Assembly: GCA_010909165.1 (NCBI GenBank)
Contig: MU008183.1
Coordinates: 1-64,000, forward strand
Source: Anthoceros angustus
Taxonomy: Eukaryota > Streptophyta > Anthocerotopsida > Anthocerotales > Anthocerotaceae
Direction: 5' to 3'
Length of the DNA stretch: 64,000 bases
Position 1 is the stretch's first letter. Every line of letters begins with the position of its first letter. Positions 42,743-55,179 of this stretch are shown one piece after another. The translations under genes and the position numbers were made by a program. The notes beneath the pieces were generated by a model. The model saw nothing but the letters and a program-made list of their open reading frames with translations, had not been told where the DNA came from and made no database searches.

Positions 42743-44199
42743 CCACTTGCCATCTCCCGCTTCCTAACGGTCTTCACCGTCCCCAAATCGGTAGGCCCAG
42801 ACATACACCTTCTCCTCACCTTCCACGGGCCCGAGGTCCGGCCCAAATCGGAGGGGCAGCACTTCATCCCCTTCGCCCGCTGGAGCCGGCCGCTCAGACG
42901 GTGTCATAATCCGTTCCTTCAGACGCTCCGCCCATGCCGCCTCCCACCGCTAAACGGTATTCTATTGGCGGTCCGCCATTGCTAAGGACACACCGCCCAT
43001 GCGCCGTGGTGTCTGTAATGGCCGACATGTCCTACCGGAAGTAAGCCTCGCCTCGTTTCCATGGCGCAGCGCGAGATGGCGGAGCAAAGGCATCGGGCTG
43101 AGAAAACCGCAACATCGGATTCGCGATCACCACACCGCCTCTTCCTCCAAAGATATGGAAGAAACGACGCCGGAATTGTGGAACACTTACCACCGGAGCC
43201 GCACTCGATATCGCCTCTCGCAGGATGGTGGTTGTCTGCCATCAGCGTAAGCACATTTAGTACCGCACATTTCCCGACGGGCATGAGTTTTCGCCATAAA
43301 GCACTTGCTTGCTTGGAGAGTTCACAACGCGCCCTCACGCCGATCGCCATCATACTCACCATCGCCACTTCATTCTCACCGCCTCGCGCGACACGGGAAA
43401 GAAGCACGCCATTGCGCCTCGCGACGAAGCCGCCTTGTCAACGCGCACAATGGTCCGACGATCCGGAGTTCACAACGCATATACCGCCCATGCCCAGTTG
43501 TGCAGAAGCAAATTCCGACATTTCGCTGACCGCCAAAGAACAATCCGGTCTTGGTTCCGCGAGGTGTGTACTTGATGTTTTTACAGCTCTTTCGTGGATG
43601 CGAACGATGATCCGCTCGACCCCCTCATGCCCGCATTGAGTTCCCGCAGCCGATGCCCATTCTCATGAAGTTGGCAATGGCCACCCGCCTCGCACTGTAC
43701 GATATTCCGGCGGTGCCACACGCCGCCCGCCCACCGCAAATGCGAGTGTGTGAACTCGACCACACGGGCGGATACAGCAGCCAATGCCGGACGGTGTATG
43801 GTTGTGAGAGGACATGCTGCGACCTTGATGCGACGCTAGGTGGACACCGATGCGACGCGCCGCGACCATGACGCTGCGCGACGCGACCTTCATGCCGACG
43901 GAGGAGATTCTGTGGACTTGGATGAACTATTGGCCGGTGTTCCCGACGTCGCAAGGAGAGAGCATATGCCCGGATGCTGGAAATGCCCTTGTTCACCATC
44001 GCAACCTTGCACCTCGAAGAGTCCCGCTTAATCGCAACCGCTCTTGCTTTCCATTCAAACTCGTTATGGCATACCGACGTCGATGTCGATGCAGTGTTGT
44101 TGGGCTGCATTTGTTGCCCGAGAGGAATTCTCCGCCCAAGTCGACGGAGGCTAAAAAGACATTGTACTCTTCGGGCCGCACTTCAAGAAAATTCATGCT
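42743..44199. other. Unassigned interior of CACTA-C
   Basis: Overlapping ORFs on both strands at high GC; none carries a recognised motif. It probably includes the N-terminal part of the decayed transposase. Confidence 0.35.
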
Positions 44200-45250
44200 C
44201 GTAAATGATCGCATGTCGCTTCGGGCCCCTATGCGCGGACCACGCGAATGCATTAAATGCTCGCAGACAGATATGTCGAGGGCGTGGATCGCCAAACGGC
44301 GCTAGGAGAGCTCCTGTGAAAGTTCTGGCACTTTCCAAGGATAGGCCCGCATGTTTAGAGCACCGCATAATCGCAAGGCTAATGACAACACATGGATCTG
44401 GAGCACGATGGGTCCATGGGCATAATGGTGACAACCGCATGGGAGGTTTTAGATGGATTGGATGGCTTTGGCTCGGAACCCGTAAACATCCGTCTCGCTT
44501 GCAACGGACGGTTTAACCCATTTGGACACAAGTCCACAACTACATCTATATGGCTGTTATGCTATTCTTACACAACCTTCCACCATGGCTAAGCACGAAC
44601 CGCTTATACCATCATGCATTGTGCGGGCCCTCACATTGTGCCGAACTTTGATGTTTACATGGAACCTCTTTTGGAGGAGTTGAGAGACCTGGCATGGGAT
44701 ACCCATGGACGACTTTCCCCCGACAGCCGACGGCGCTTCACGCTATGAGTGCTTTGCACACCATAGCCGATTATCCGCATTGGCACACTCCACGGCTTTC
44801 GTGTGAAGGGTTCAAGGGCATGCGAATGTTGGGATGGCTTAGACTCGCTGGGCCCACCACGCGCGTAAGGAGGAGTACCTTGGCTCGGCGGTGGCTTCCC
44901 AATCATCCCATGCGCGGTAGACATGGACCGGTACAACAATGAAGTGGAGCGGCCTCGTCCCAATCCCCTCGACGCTTAATGGCGTATATGGAAAAGAGAG
45001 ATAATGCAACAACCGGAGTTGAGGGAGAGGCAAGTTTGGCACCGCCGCAAAAGCTTATGGTTTGATTACCGCCGTATTGGAGACACATGCTGAGGTGGAC
45101 ACAAAGGGATGTTATGCACATTAAGAAGAACAATGCAAAGGCTTTGTGGCAGACCTTCATAGGAGAGAAAGATGATCTACGATCCCGTTTAGACATGGAA
45201 GAATACGGGGGCAAGCATGAGCTATGGCCATTGCTAGGCAATAGGGAGAT
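44200..45250 (+). pseudogene. CACTA-C transposase (tnp2) remnant
   Basis: Plus-strand text in shifting frames: VLDGLDGFGSEPVNIRLACN then RFNPFGHKSTTTSIW and LPPWLSTN (Transposase_21 core; the TDG Asp segment is lost). Next comes FDVYMEPLLEELRDL, then LCTIADYPALAHSTAF, then RWTQRDVMHIKKNNAKALWQ, SRLDMEEYGGKHELWPL. This is the same order as CACTA-A and the rest of the family. There are many single-base breaks, so it is inactive. Confidence 0.8.
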
Positions 45251-45634
45251 GTCATGACACCCTGGTGTTGTGTTCGGTGAAGGGGTATGTGGGTGCATGC
45301 ATGTGCGTGAATATGGTATGTATGTCCGCTTATGGACATGCATGCATGGTGGGAATGAATGATGGATGTGCATGCGATGCTGAACATGCACTACAACAAA
45401 AAGCTTGGATTTATGACGGGCTTGTAATGACGGGTTTCTAGTTGCCACACTATTGGGCCTTAAAAACGACGGCGCGGCTGATATATGACGGTTTGGTGTG
45501 TATGTCATTGTGCTTGAATGACGGAGAGCCAGCCCGTCTTTTTCCATGTCATACTCTCGCTGTCCTATGCCATTGTTGGCCCCAACAGGTCCGGAAGAGC
45601 TTGCGGTTACCAGCTCCACCGGTTCGGATGCTCA

Positions 45635-45755
45635 CGGCGCATTCCCATCCCACTCCCACCCTGCCCCCCATCCGACGCATTCCCATCCCACTCCCACCCT
45701 GCGCCCCATCCGACGCATTCCCATCCCACTCCCACCCTGCCCCCCATCCGTCCAT
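45635..45755. repeat. 38-bp tandem repeat x 3 in CACTA-B
   Basis: gcattcccatcccactccca ccctgc(c/g)ccccatccgac occurs three times nearly identically. The ORFs over it are repeat translations. Confidence 0.92.
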
Positions 45756-46159
45756 GCCGTGGCATTTGGATAGCCAATAAGTCACGGCATCGCCTTGAGG
45801 TTTGTCGACATCTTTGGTGAAGTTTGGTTGAGCGGCACTCCAGGTGTCGTTCATGAGCAATAAAATAAGGCGGCCTTGATTGGATTCACGACCCACGTGT
45901 CCGACTTCTGGATAAAGCGGTGTCACGGTCCTTGGCCATCGTCAGCCATTGGCCGCCCTCCTTTTCCGCACATCAATGGATGCTCCACGCAACAACGCGG
46001 ATCCCAAGGATTCTCTCATTGCGCTTGCGACACCAGCGCATCCGGCGGAACGCCAGCCCGCTCGAGCGCTCTTGGCGCGGCTTCTTCCGAGATCGTTTTC
46101 CTTTTCACCTACAGTACGCCGCACCACCCTGGCGATGGAGCCTACCAGCGTATTTTCTT

Positions 46160-47152
46160 CTTTGGCGGGGCTCGGCGGCGAGGCCATATCGATGAGGAGG
46201 AATTGGACCTTCCCAACCCGGAGCCGGCGCGATTCCAGGCGAGGCAAGCCATTCATCGGGGCCAAGACTGCGGCGCGCATTGCCGCCATCCCTTTGAGTC
46301 GACTTTCCAATGGTTCATGACCAGATATGGCCCACGAACACATGGCCAACACCCAAAAGGAATTGAGAGAGGCGATGGGGGGTGCCGCGTGTGACAATCT
46401 ACGAGGCCTGCGCATGTGGACGATCGAAGAGCCCGAACGTTCTTCACACACACGGTATCGGGGTTACGGCATTGCGGCCATCGGGACGGTTGATCTCCGA
46501 CGCGGGCATTACTGCTATTTTCAGCCTCTTGGCGTCGGACTTCCTCCCCAAGTGCAACACACTCCCCCGCTCCAGGTCGGAAGTCAAATCAATGCTCCTA
46601 CACGTAGGTCAGAAATGCATCCGCATTGATGCCTGTGTAGGTGACTGCATCCTGTTTTGGGGGCCCCGCTCGGAAGAAACCGTCTGCGAGTTCTGCGAGG
46701 AGCCCAGGTTCCGGGCTGGTGCAACAGGCCAGCCGATTCCGCGGAAAACGATGTTTTACTTCCCAATTGCCGATCGGCTAAGACGGATGTTTGCATGCGC
46801 ATCCACCGCGGGGCAACTCACATGGTGGAAAAAGCACCGCAGCACAGATGGTCTGCTACGTATAATGAGCGACACCCCCGCTTGGAGACAATTGGATGCA
46901 GTGGACGGATTCGGAGAGGAGGGCCGATGAATATTCAATTTGAGCTTGGCGCTTGGCGGCTTCAACCCCAGTGGCCATCGTTCATCGGCTTATACCATAT
47001 GGCCGGTTCTTCTCCTCATCCATAACCTGCCTCCATGGGTAGCCACCAAACGCCAACGTATCCTCATGCCCATCATTATTCCTGGCCCGAAGCAAGTGAA
47101 GAACATGGATGTATATATGGCCCCCCATGCCGAGGCTGGGAGTTGTGGATAG
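46160..47152 (+). pseudogene. CACTA-B transposase, N-terminal and Transposase_21 block
   Basis: 46382-46930 carries HVGQKCIRIDACVGDCILFW, CEFCEEPRF, IPRKTMFYFPIADRLRRMFA and KHRSTDGLLRIMSDTPAWR, the block before Transposase_21. After a frame change, 46940-47152 gives GGFNPSGHRSSAYTIWPVLL, LLIHNLPPW, MPIIIPGPKQVKNMDVYMAP. The TDG motif before GFNP is degraded. An upstream acidic part (DEEELDLPNPEPAR, about 46190) resembles the N-terminus of the family. Confidence 0.8.
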
Positions 47153-47549
47153 GTGTTCGGCGGTGACCTTTCCAAACCGCTGGATGACCCAGCTCATTTG
47201 TTCACCCTCCGAGCTGCCATTCTGCATGCAACTTGACTACCGGGGAGCACTATTTGGGCTAAGGGCACGGGCTACCAGGTGCATTGATTGTGGGCACCCG
47301 CTTAGGCCCCAGCTGGTCCAATGCTCTTGACAAAGTTGTTGTCCGAGGTCACCGGCGAAATTGAAATGACCATGGAGGATAGAGCACATTGAGTTCTTCA
47401 ACAACCTTCCGGAGCGACGCCCACCTCCGCTTCCAACAAAATTGCAGGTGATATAGCAAAGACAGATGGAAGCATGGGTGAACGCCACCGTTGGAGAGGA
47501 CTACCTGGCTGTGTGAAGCGAGTCCGCCATCCTTTCCACCCTGCCATAC
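47153..47549 (+). other. Degraded linker of the CACTA-B transposase
   Basis: Plus-strand readings such as GALFGLRARATRCIDCGHPL fit the Cys-containing linker expected between Transposase_21 and the DVMHIEKN motif, but frames are broken. Confidence 0.4.
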
Positions 47550-48445
47550 TTGCTCTGCATTCCGAAACTGTGGATTAAAGATGTTATGCATACGGAGGTG
47601 AACAACTGCCAGGCGTTTTGGAAAGTATGGACGGGGTTATGGGACACACACAACGCACGAATCGACCTTATGGATTTGGACTCCAAACCCTGGTTGTGGC
47701 TTGTGTGGGATGACAATGGCGAAGCACACCTTCCAGATGCTTCCTACAGTTTGAGCAAACCAGACATACACTGTGTGAAAGATGAGCTTTGTGCCATTAA
47801 ACCCCCAACCGCTTTCGGGTCCAATATCAGCACGTGTTTTCGTGGGGACAAGGTAACGGGCCTCAAGAGCCACGATTGGCACTTGCTCATGCAGTATTAC
47901 TTTCCTATTGCCTTGCGACACCGATTGAAAGGCCCGGAGTATGATACATTCATTCAACTCAGCAGCATTTACCGCTGGATTTGCCAAAAGGCAATCAACC
48001 CGACTGAGATTCCAGCGATGCGTGCGAAAGCAATTTCCACTCTTATTTCTCTGGAGCGTTATTACCCTTCGGTGATATGGAATCCTATGCAGCATTTGGT
48101 AATCCACCTCATCGACGAGGTGGAGACTCACGCACTGCGCACGCTCGTTGGATGTTTCCTGCTGAGCGTCACCTTAATGTACTGAAACAATCCATCCGCC
48201 AGCGCGCAAGGCCAGAGGGGAGCATGGCGACTGGCTTCCTAGCAAGGGAGAGCATGTTCTACTCCTCCCGCTACCTGGCTGCCAGAAACCCAGGAAAGGC
48301 TCATCTTTTCCAGCAAACACCGCAAGACCGCACAGTTGAGCGCCCCATCGGCAAGGGAAAGCCTAAAAGCCACCGCTACCGGCTCAAACGGTTGCATCGC
48401 ATTTCTGCCGCAGCAATTGGAGGTGTCCGCAACAAGCCATTCTAA
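47550..48445 (+). pseudogene. CACTA-B transposase, DVMH motif and DUF4218 block
   Basis: 47550-48185 is an uninterrupted 211-residue frame: LWIKDVMHTEVNNCQAFWK, DASYSLSKPDIHCVKDEL, TAFGSNISTCFRGDKVTG, LKSHDWHLLMQYYFPIALR, SLERYYPSVIWNPMQHLVIH. A frame change leads into 48077-48445 with ARWMFPAERHLNVLKQSIRQ, RARPEGSMATGFLARESMFY. This is the best-preserved transposase part in the window. Confidence 0.85.
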
Positions 48446-48487
48446 ACAGTATTCGCCAAAGAACTTTAGGGATGGCTCAAAAGTGCG

Positions 48488-49012
48488 GTGCGGGATGGCC
48501 GCTGGAGCCACCTGCCGGAGTTCGATGATATTAGGGCTTTGGTGAACGGCCCAAGACAAAGAGTAATGTCCTTCCGAGGGTTGGAGACTATGGGCTATCA
48601 TTTCCGAACAGTGGAAGGAGATGCAAACCGAAAGGTTTCCCAGGACAGTTGGGTATTTGGAACTTTTGATATGGAAGATCAACCGGTCCAATTTTATGGT
48701 AGACTGTTTGAAATCCTGGATGTTGCCTTCGAAGGTGGCGGAGTCAAAGCCTTCATCTTCGTCGTCAACTGGTTCAATTGTGCAACTACGGGCAGGCAGA
48801 TTTCTATGCATCCAGACATCAGCGGCTTCACAGCAGTGGATTCAAAGCAGCTTTACCGCTACCGGAGAGACCATATGACAGGCCCGTATACTTTCCCAAG
48901 GCACGTCAAACAAGATTTGGCTCACCCGGATTCGGGCCCCGGGCGCGGTGGGTGGTATGTGTGCACCCCCGTGCCCTCACGGTGGGATTCCTTGTTAGAG
49001 GAAGATGACTGA
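48488..49012 (+). CDS. CACTA-B transposase C-terminal DUF4216-like block
   Basis: A 174-residue frame begins WSHLPEFDDIRALVNGPRQR. It contains FRTVEGDANRKVSQDSWVFG, FYGRLFEILDVAFEGGGVKA, FIFVVNWFNC, YTFPRHVKQDLAH and GWYVCTPVPSRWDSL. The order (Y-G-x-L--I-----GG-K-FVF--W; then K-F-L-Q-x-F-Y; then GW-V) matches the DUF4216 region. It ends in LLEEDD with no long acidic tail, unlike CACTA-A. Confidence 0.8.
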   Translation: MRDGRWSHLPEFDDIRALVNGPRQRVMSFRGLETMGYHFRTVEGDANRKVSQDSWVFGTFDMEDQPVQFYGRLFEILDVAFEGGGVKAFIFVVNWFNCATTGRQISMHPDISGFTAVDSKQLYRYRRDHMTGPYTFPRHVKQDLAHPDSGPGRGGWYVCTPVPSRWDSLLEEDD

Positions 49013-49079
49013 AATTAGACCAAAATCGGTGATCCGAGCACACGCTGAACCCCCTTACAAAGAAGGGCATTGCAACCAC

Positions 49080-49180
49080 GTTCAAGCATGTGCACAGACT
49101 AAGTGCTATGTCCGCTAAGTGCGTTATCCGCTATGACCTATGTGCACAGACTAAGTGCTATATCCGCTATCCGCGACACC
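49080..49180. repeat. Short tandem repeat (gtgcacagactaagtgctat)
   Basis: Two copies of gtgcacagactaagtgctat plus extra tccgctaagtgcgttatcc variants. Small and local. Confidence 0.8.
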
Positions 49181-50450
49181 AAACAAAACTTTCGACACTA
49201 CCGCCTGCTCGCCAAAGCCTACATTTTGCCTCTGCTCGTGTCTTCCCCACTACCCGAATAAGTAGTCTGAGCTGCCATATCCGGCGCCTGACCACCTCCG
49301 GTGATCGGTGGCGTAAAGTCGCTGACCTCGTCACAGGGCCTCGGCCAGCTAGCTCGATTTTGGCTAGAGGGTAGATTTCTAGAGAGAATTGACCATTTGG
49401 TCATTATTTTACTCAATATGGTAAAATCTATTACAATAGAGTAGAAAACATGGCATGTCGGGTGAAATGTATCCACCATAAAAGTTGAAACCAGGCGAGG
49501 TAGGAAAAAATAGACACCAAGTGAATACGGTGTACACACACACGAGACACAACCGGCTACAGTGGTGCACACGTGTCGCTGATCAAATGTATCAAGTTAC
49601 ATCCGGACTGTTCCACTACACACTTAAAAGCGGACAAAGGCGCCTGATGAAGCGGACCCAACTACAAAGATTGTTTACTCGGAGAATTAAGACCAACACA
49701 ACCTCGTAAAAGAACGAATTGGCTTAGCCAAACCTCATTGTAAGAGCAAAAGACAATACATGCAAAATAGCATACAATTGCTATCTATACTTCAATCTGA
49801 ATCATACAATCCTACATACACGATGAGGAGACATATTACTTTCCGTGATTTAGCTTGTGGGAGGTACAAAACTACGAGGCAAGTGTATTCTAACTCTACT
49901 CATATTTAAAAAAAGCGTGGAAAGAAACAAAACTGACAATTTATGAAAGAGAGCACTAAACAACATGCAAAACATGCTACAAGAAAAGGACACAACGTAG
50001 GAACAAAATTCAGGCAACTGATGTTACTATAGACACAGCGGAAAACAAAACAAGCGAGCACGTGCGAACCAACCTCCAAACATGAACACTGAAAATTCCA
50101 AACATATACACTGAAAGAAACAAACACTTGAAGAGACTCAAAGACCATGGATCTTGTCGATTGGGAGATTTGTTTGGAAACTGATATACTATGTGTTCTT
50201 ACTTCATTACGTCTGATCGTGACCGGCTTCAAACAAAAGCAAACACGATAGAAACATAAGTTCGCAACTACAAGATTTTTAGGCGACAAAGAGACAAAAG
50301 TGACATTAAAGAACACAACATGCGAACTCTAAGCACAAAACTCCTAAAATATAACACGGCAAGTTCATAACGAAACTTGACTGACGTAAGAAGGAAAAAG
50401 GCATAACAATCAAGTACCCATGTGGGTTGAAAACATTAGTGATTACGGAC
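49181..50450. other. No gene seen
   Basis: A-rich on the plus strand with many caaac/gaaac words. The minus ORF 50316-49906 is Phe/Cys/Val-rich from this bias, with no motif. Confidence 0.45.
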
Positions 50451-50479
50451 ACCCATAAAAGGTGACTAAAGTCGACTAA

Positions 50480-51200
50480 AGTGACGGACTAACCATACCT
50501 TCTAAAGCTAGCCTTAACCAAAGCCCCGACGAAAAATGAGGTTAGATAGTCATCAAAGTACAAACAAACAACGGGCTAACATAACACGATAGCACGAAAA
50601 CAACAAGATAGAAAGTAATCCAATGAAAAAACGAGACCCATGTATCGCGAGATAACACACACTTGCACCCGAACATGCGGATGTTACGTCCGCAACTACC
50701 CTTGTCTTGAGGAAGACTACGAGAAGCGTTGACTCAGGCGATATGCGCATTTGCGGACGCCGACAACGGCGGATCGCTTGAGTCAATCTGATCAATGCTT
50801 GTCCATGTGCATGCTTGCATACGAGACAAGCATTAGATCAAGAAAGCGAAAACAATTATCACTAACAAGGCGGCGGACTAACCATACCTCATAAAGGGGG
50901 CCTTAAGCAAAGGCTGAAAGGCGTAAAATGGACATAAGATAGCTATTATATAAGAAGAAATAAAAACCAGCATAAAAAGCGATAACTTTGGACACAACAA
51001 GACAAAAATAAACCACCATAAGACAAAATGACAATCAAACGACAACAAGGTATCGAAGATAACTCACAGTTGCACCCAAACATGGAGATGTAACGTCCAA
51101 TACTTCCCACGGCTGATTACTCCTTGCATAGATCGCAACAACATCGTGAGACAAGAACGTAACAAACGTACGATTGATAACAGTCAGGACCAAAGTGGTC
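50480..51200. repeat. Direct duplication, about 400 bp x 2
   Basis: Shared text: gcggactaaccatacctt/c followed by ccttaa-caaagc (50482 and 50873), and cttgcacccgaacatgcggatgttacgtcc against gttgcacccaaacatggagatgtaacgtcc (50662 and 51068). Diverged by indels. Confidence 0.75.
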
Positions 51201-51489
51201 TAGCAATATAACTTGCATAAAACAAGATGAAGGAACCGCAATGGTCGTAACAAAAGAAGTCCAAGCACGGACCAAACAAAACAAGGAAGCAACCAACAAA
51301 CAAAGACCATCAAAGAACATGATACCATCTTTCCTACAAACAAAACAAAGGACACAAAGGACGCTTCTACGATTACGTGTTAAGAAACACGAGCATGCAA
51401 CACCCCTTACTCCACGGTCATTTCTTAAAACCGAGGCACCATGGCCTTCGACGAGCATTCAAAGCGGGGCAACAAACAACGGTGGCCTT

Positions 51490-51830
51490 GAAGCGAGCAT
51501 AGAATAGACCTTGGCCTTCAAACAAAAGCTGGAGAAAGGCCTTAGCCTTGTGGCGCTAAAAGAACCTTGGCCTTGAAAAGAGTGGACAAGGCCATAGCCT
51601 TTCGCACCACGGCATAAAAGAACCTTGGCGTAAACAAAGACCTATGCCTTTAGAGCATAGCGCAACACCTTGGCCTACGAAAAGACAGAGAAGAACTTTG
51701 CCTTCGGAGCAGAGCGCTATGCCTTTAGAGCATAGCGCAACACCATAGCCTTCGAAAAGCCAGCATGCATAAAGACCTATGCCTTCGAAGAAGGCGGCAC
51801 CTAAGCCCTCACGACGGATGAGGAAAGAAA
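51490..51830. repeat. CCTTGGCCTT / TATGCCTTTAGAGCATAGCGC repeat
   Basis: Irregular units with accttggcctt, gcatagcgcaacacc and tatgcctt recur about ten times. The 21-base phrase ending agagcatagcgcaacacc appears twice exactly (about 51650 and 51720). Confidence 0.8.
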
Positions 51831-52586
51831 TCTATCTCCGAGACAAGCCTCTTATATAGGCCAGCAAACCTAGCCGTTCTCACTCTGTGCGCCTCCATTC
51901 TCTCTCTACCAAACCACATTTGAATTTCCGGACCTAAAATACCGAGCGGGTCCAAACATATCTAGGTTCGCGATTAGATTCGCCGCCGCCGCCCTCCTCA
52001 CCCAAACCTAGTTTCCAAGTTCTAAACCTAGCTTACCTTCACCAAACCTAGCCTACCTCCACCAAACCTAATCTCCGAACCCCAAAGCGGGCGACTGCCG
52101 AATCCACAACCGCACACGTTGACACCGGCCGTGAACCATCTAGAACCCTAAAACTTACATAAACAAGCGCCACCCTAATTACATGCGCCACCGCCCATCA
52201 CGCCATCAAGCTCACCATGTTTTTGGTGCTATTGATCGCAAAAGGTTAGCATCGGGTTTAGGGTCGCCGCTCGCTCGACAAATTCTGACCCATTAGCCGC
52301 CAAAGCACCTTACACCGCATCGCGTCATCCCTAGCGTTCTGGGACGTTCTTGCATCCTCAAGCGCTCTCTTTATGATCGAGATCCTCCGCCCACCACGCC
52401 TTGAGTGCTCATGTGTTTCACCAAGAAACTACGGTCACAGTGGAAGAGTTCTTCTGTTGGCGAAAAGGTTTGAGAGTGCATGTTACGAGTAGATTGCATA
52501 GGTGACAACCAAGTTTTGTACCCGTCATGCCCACTAGTCCTATCTTCTTATGTTTTTCTTTTATGTCTTTGGCTTGTTGGACCCAG
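51831..52586. other. No gene seen
   Basis: Contains a patch of aaacctagc/t repeats (51970-52080), resembling a 5' UTR-like CT/A-rich leader. No coding frame or RNA gene is supported. Confidence 0.4.
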
Positions 52587-53865
52587 TGTGGGCTATGGAC
52601 TTCCCTTGGGGTTAGGAAATAAGTGGGGTTTTGTTTTTTTGTAGGTTGGAATAGTAAAATAAAGTAGGAAAAGGAGGAATAAGCACGGATGGCGCTTGGA
52701 CGGGACTTGAGTAAAAGCGGACCACTCCGGACTAAGCAACGGACCACTCAAGAGCAGACCCGATACCACTATGGAAACTCCGGACTACACTCCGGGAGCA
52801 AGTCGAGAAGCTCGGATACCGAGTCTGTGGTTAAGTCGGACCACAGTAAGTCCGGGACCCCGAGGCCGGACCCGGAGACAAGGTCGGACCGGCGGACTGG
52901 AAATGCCGGACTCACGAAGTTCGAGTGAGCGAGACCTCGAGTCAGGCTGCGGCGATGAGGAGGAGCCCCGCCGACTTACGCTAGGGAAGCGAATGGCCGG
53001 TGGCCCGGCGAGGACCGAGGCGGGGAGGATGGCGTCGTAATGCAGGCGGTTGTCGAACCCGCCGTATAACTGGCGAGGATTAGGGAGAGGAGGGGCCCGC
53101 CTCACGGATCATCCGATTGGGGCGCCACATGGCTATCGGGCGGAGATTGGACCACCATCCGGGCGGAACCCGATCTTCCGCCCACCGTAGGCAAGGAGAT
53201 AGGGAGGAAATAGGATGGTAGGCGGCCGATTAGGGCATCTTGGGCTGGCCATCGTCGAATAGAGTGTAATAAAGGCGACCTTGGGCGTAGTATAAGAGGG
53301 CGAGGCCGCTCTAGTAAAGTATCTTTCTCTTGGTGTTGATCTGCGTTCTTGCAGACCCTTGGGCGTCTTCTTGCTAGAGTCACGAGTGGCGCACGGCGAC
53401 TCGGGAGGCAGTCAAGGTCTGTGACGGACTTAGCGTGTGGTGGTGTGTGCGGGAAGGACGGCGAGGACCCTTGTTCGTCGAGCGGCGGTCCAACGTCGGC
53501 GGGCCGGGCGTGTGAGCCGGAGGTACCGGGAGGGTGTCACGAGCCGGACGGAGAGGCGTGACACGTAGGAGGTCTGACAGTAGCCACTTGCGTTCTTTTC
53601 CAAGGTTGATAAGTGTAGAGAAGGCGATGAGGAAGGCAGATGAAGAAGCAGTGTGAGCAGCGGACGGGTCCTTAAGCGTTTGGCCACAAGCTGTTCGGTG
53701 AACGTTATAAATAGCTGGGTGTAAGCGAAGATTGAGTGTGTTAAGGTGAAGTGGACCCGAAGAAAGGTGAGAATCGGTGAGCGCAAGCAGCTATCATTCT
53801 CTTGGAACGGACTCCATACCACAACGACACGGATTGTGCGCTGTCCATCGGAAAGTCGCGCCACA
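52587..53865 (+). repeat. 5' LTR of the gag-pro element
   Basis: Aligns by eye with 56666-58089 along its whole length, with numerous indels. It contains many ggaccactccgg/gtccgga words near its start. Confidence 0.82.
53706..53713 (+). promoter_or_regulatory. TATA box in the 5' LTR
   Basis: TATAAATA at 53706-53713, followed by agctgggtgtaagcgaag. It is conserved at the same place in the other LTR (57903-57910), which supports a real promoter. Confidence 0.7.
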
Positions 53866-53999
53866 TTTTGGCGCGTTCGAATGAAATCGTTCGTAGCAAG
53901 CGTGGATGCGTGGAGGGGCGTGAGGTAGTTAAGACGAATTGCTAAGAGGCGGACGTTGTGGCCGGGCGCTCGGCGCGAGCACGTGAAAACGACGAGCTC

Positions 54000-55098
54000 G
54001 GCGAGGACACCGTACGGGTGTCACGGTGGACTTGTCGGATCGTGAGGAAGAAGTAGCACCACGCGGCGGAGTAAGGGCGGTTCCTCAAACTTTGCGGGCG
54101 ATGGCAACAACGTCGACCAAACAGCGTACTCCCTCTTTGGAGGTAAGAAGAGAGAAACCGTGGAGGATTTCGTGTCGCGAACTTCAATGGGAGGATCGGA
54201 TGCACTCATCCAATTTGTTCCAAGGGGTCCTTGGCGGGCGGCGGCTCGATTTACCGAAGGAAGTATCGGCCACCCAGAATGCCCCGCAACCTTGAGCGTT
54301 GAAGGATGCCTTCTTGGAGCGATTCCGTGGAATTGACCAAGAAGGCTAAATCTTGTCCAAACTCGAGAACACAGGCGAGGCAAGGCGGAGAAGTTGGGAT
54401 CGTACATCGAGCGGTTCTGCGCTTGAGATCGACACCACCCACACACCACCATGCGGTGCGGCGTTGGTTGCGGCGGGCTTACCTAAGCCAATGGCTAAAC
54501 ACGTCTCTTGTTGGCGAAGAAAGATGTGAGCAAGGCGGCGGAGAATTACGAAGAATCGATGCACCAGCGGCCAGGCGCCTCTAGGAGGAAAGAAGAAGAA
54601 GAAAGCGGGGTCGGACTCAAGATGAAGAGTCCTCGGAGAGGAGGATGAGGCGAGGTGGCATCGGAGGAGGAGGAAGAGGACTCTGAGGAAGAATCCGAGG
54701 ATGCCATGGAAGAAGAAGAACCTCGTCGAAGAAATAAGAAGAAAAAGCCCGTAGTGAAGCGGAGGGCGGAAAAGAAGGAGGTTATGATGCCTACACCGGT
54801 GCGAGAGGTCCCGCCTGACCCAACTCCGTTGAAAGAAGTAGCGGGGCTGAGGGAAGATTTGGAACGGGTGATGAAGAGGGTGGAGGAGTTGACGATCAAC
54901 CAAGTGAAGGACAAAGAGCGGGCGGAAGGCCACCAGTTCGAACCCATCGTGTGCGGTATGCCACCGCATGGGCACTCAAAGGCGGTGCCCCTCCGGACCC
55001 GTGAACCGGGTGGCGATTATGGGGAGGAGTCGAGGAATGGGAGGATGCTTAAGTGCAAGAAGCACCCCGGGGCCGCGATGCAGCGATGTATCCGGTAG
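54000..55098 (+). pseudogene. gag of the gag-pro element
   Basis: Plus-strand pieces in shifting frames: GDGNNVDQTAYSLFGGKKRE and TVEDFVSR (about 54100-54180), then LKDAFLERFRGI (about 54300) and ILSKLENT. These have the spacing of a retroelement capsid (LK-AF--RF motif). 54655-55098 is a clean 147-residue frame: acidic (EEEEEDSEEESEDAMEEEE), basic, a coiled coil (LREDLERVMKRVEELTINQ), then a Gly/Pro-rich end. A stop at 55096 and frame changes separate it from the zinc knuckle. Confidence 0.6.
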
Positions 55099-55179
55099 GA
55101 GGTCCATCCATACACCGCCCTCCGATGCAACCGAATGGGAGGACCACCGAATCCTTGAGGCGTGATGGTCTCTGGGCTG

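Larger units (their letters stand above)
41001..45388 (+). mobile_element. CACTA element C (left end and partial transposase)
   Basis: It starts CACTACTAGAAACATGG at 41001, with subterminal tgttacggg, gatacgg and gttaca words. A decayed plus-strand tnp2 follows at 44.2-45.25 kb, ending before DUF4218. The sequence then meets the start of another CACTA element at 45389. The most economical reading is that B inserted into C and the missing 3' part of C lies beyond B, not identified here. No right end was found. Confidence 0.6.
45389..49020 (+). mobile_element. CACTA element B
   Basis: The left terminus CACTACAACAAAAAGC is at 45389, with subterminal words tgacgggctt, tgacgggttt, gacggcg and tatgacggtttgg. 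A plus-strand transposase with all three blocks lies at 46.3-49.01 kb. The right end is not located; the boundary given is the end of coding homology. It differs in terminal sequence and subterminal motif (GACGG) from CACTA-A (TTTACAACG), so the two are separate families. Confidence 0.65.

Noticed and set aside
45442-45926. Overlapping Pro/His/Ser-rich ORFs
   Set aside because: They read through the 38-bp tandem repeat of CACTA-B in several frames.
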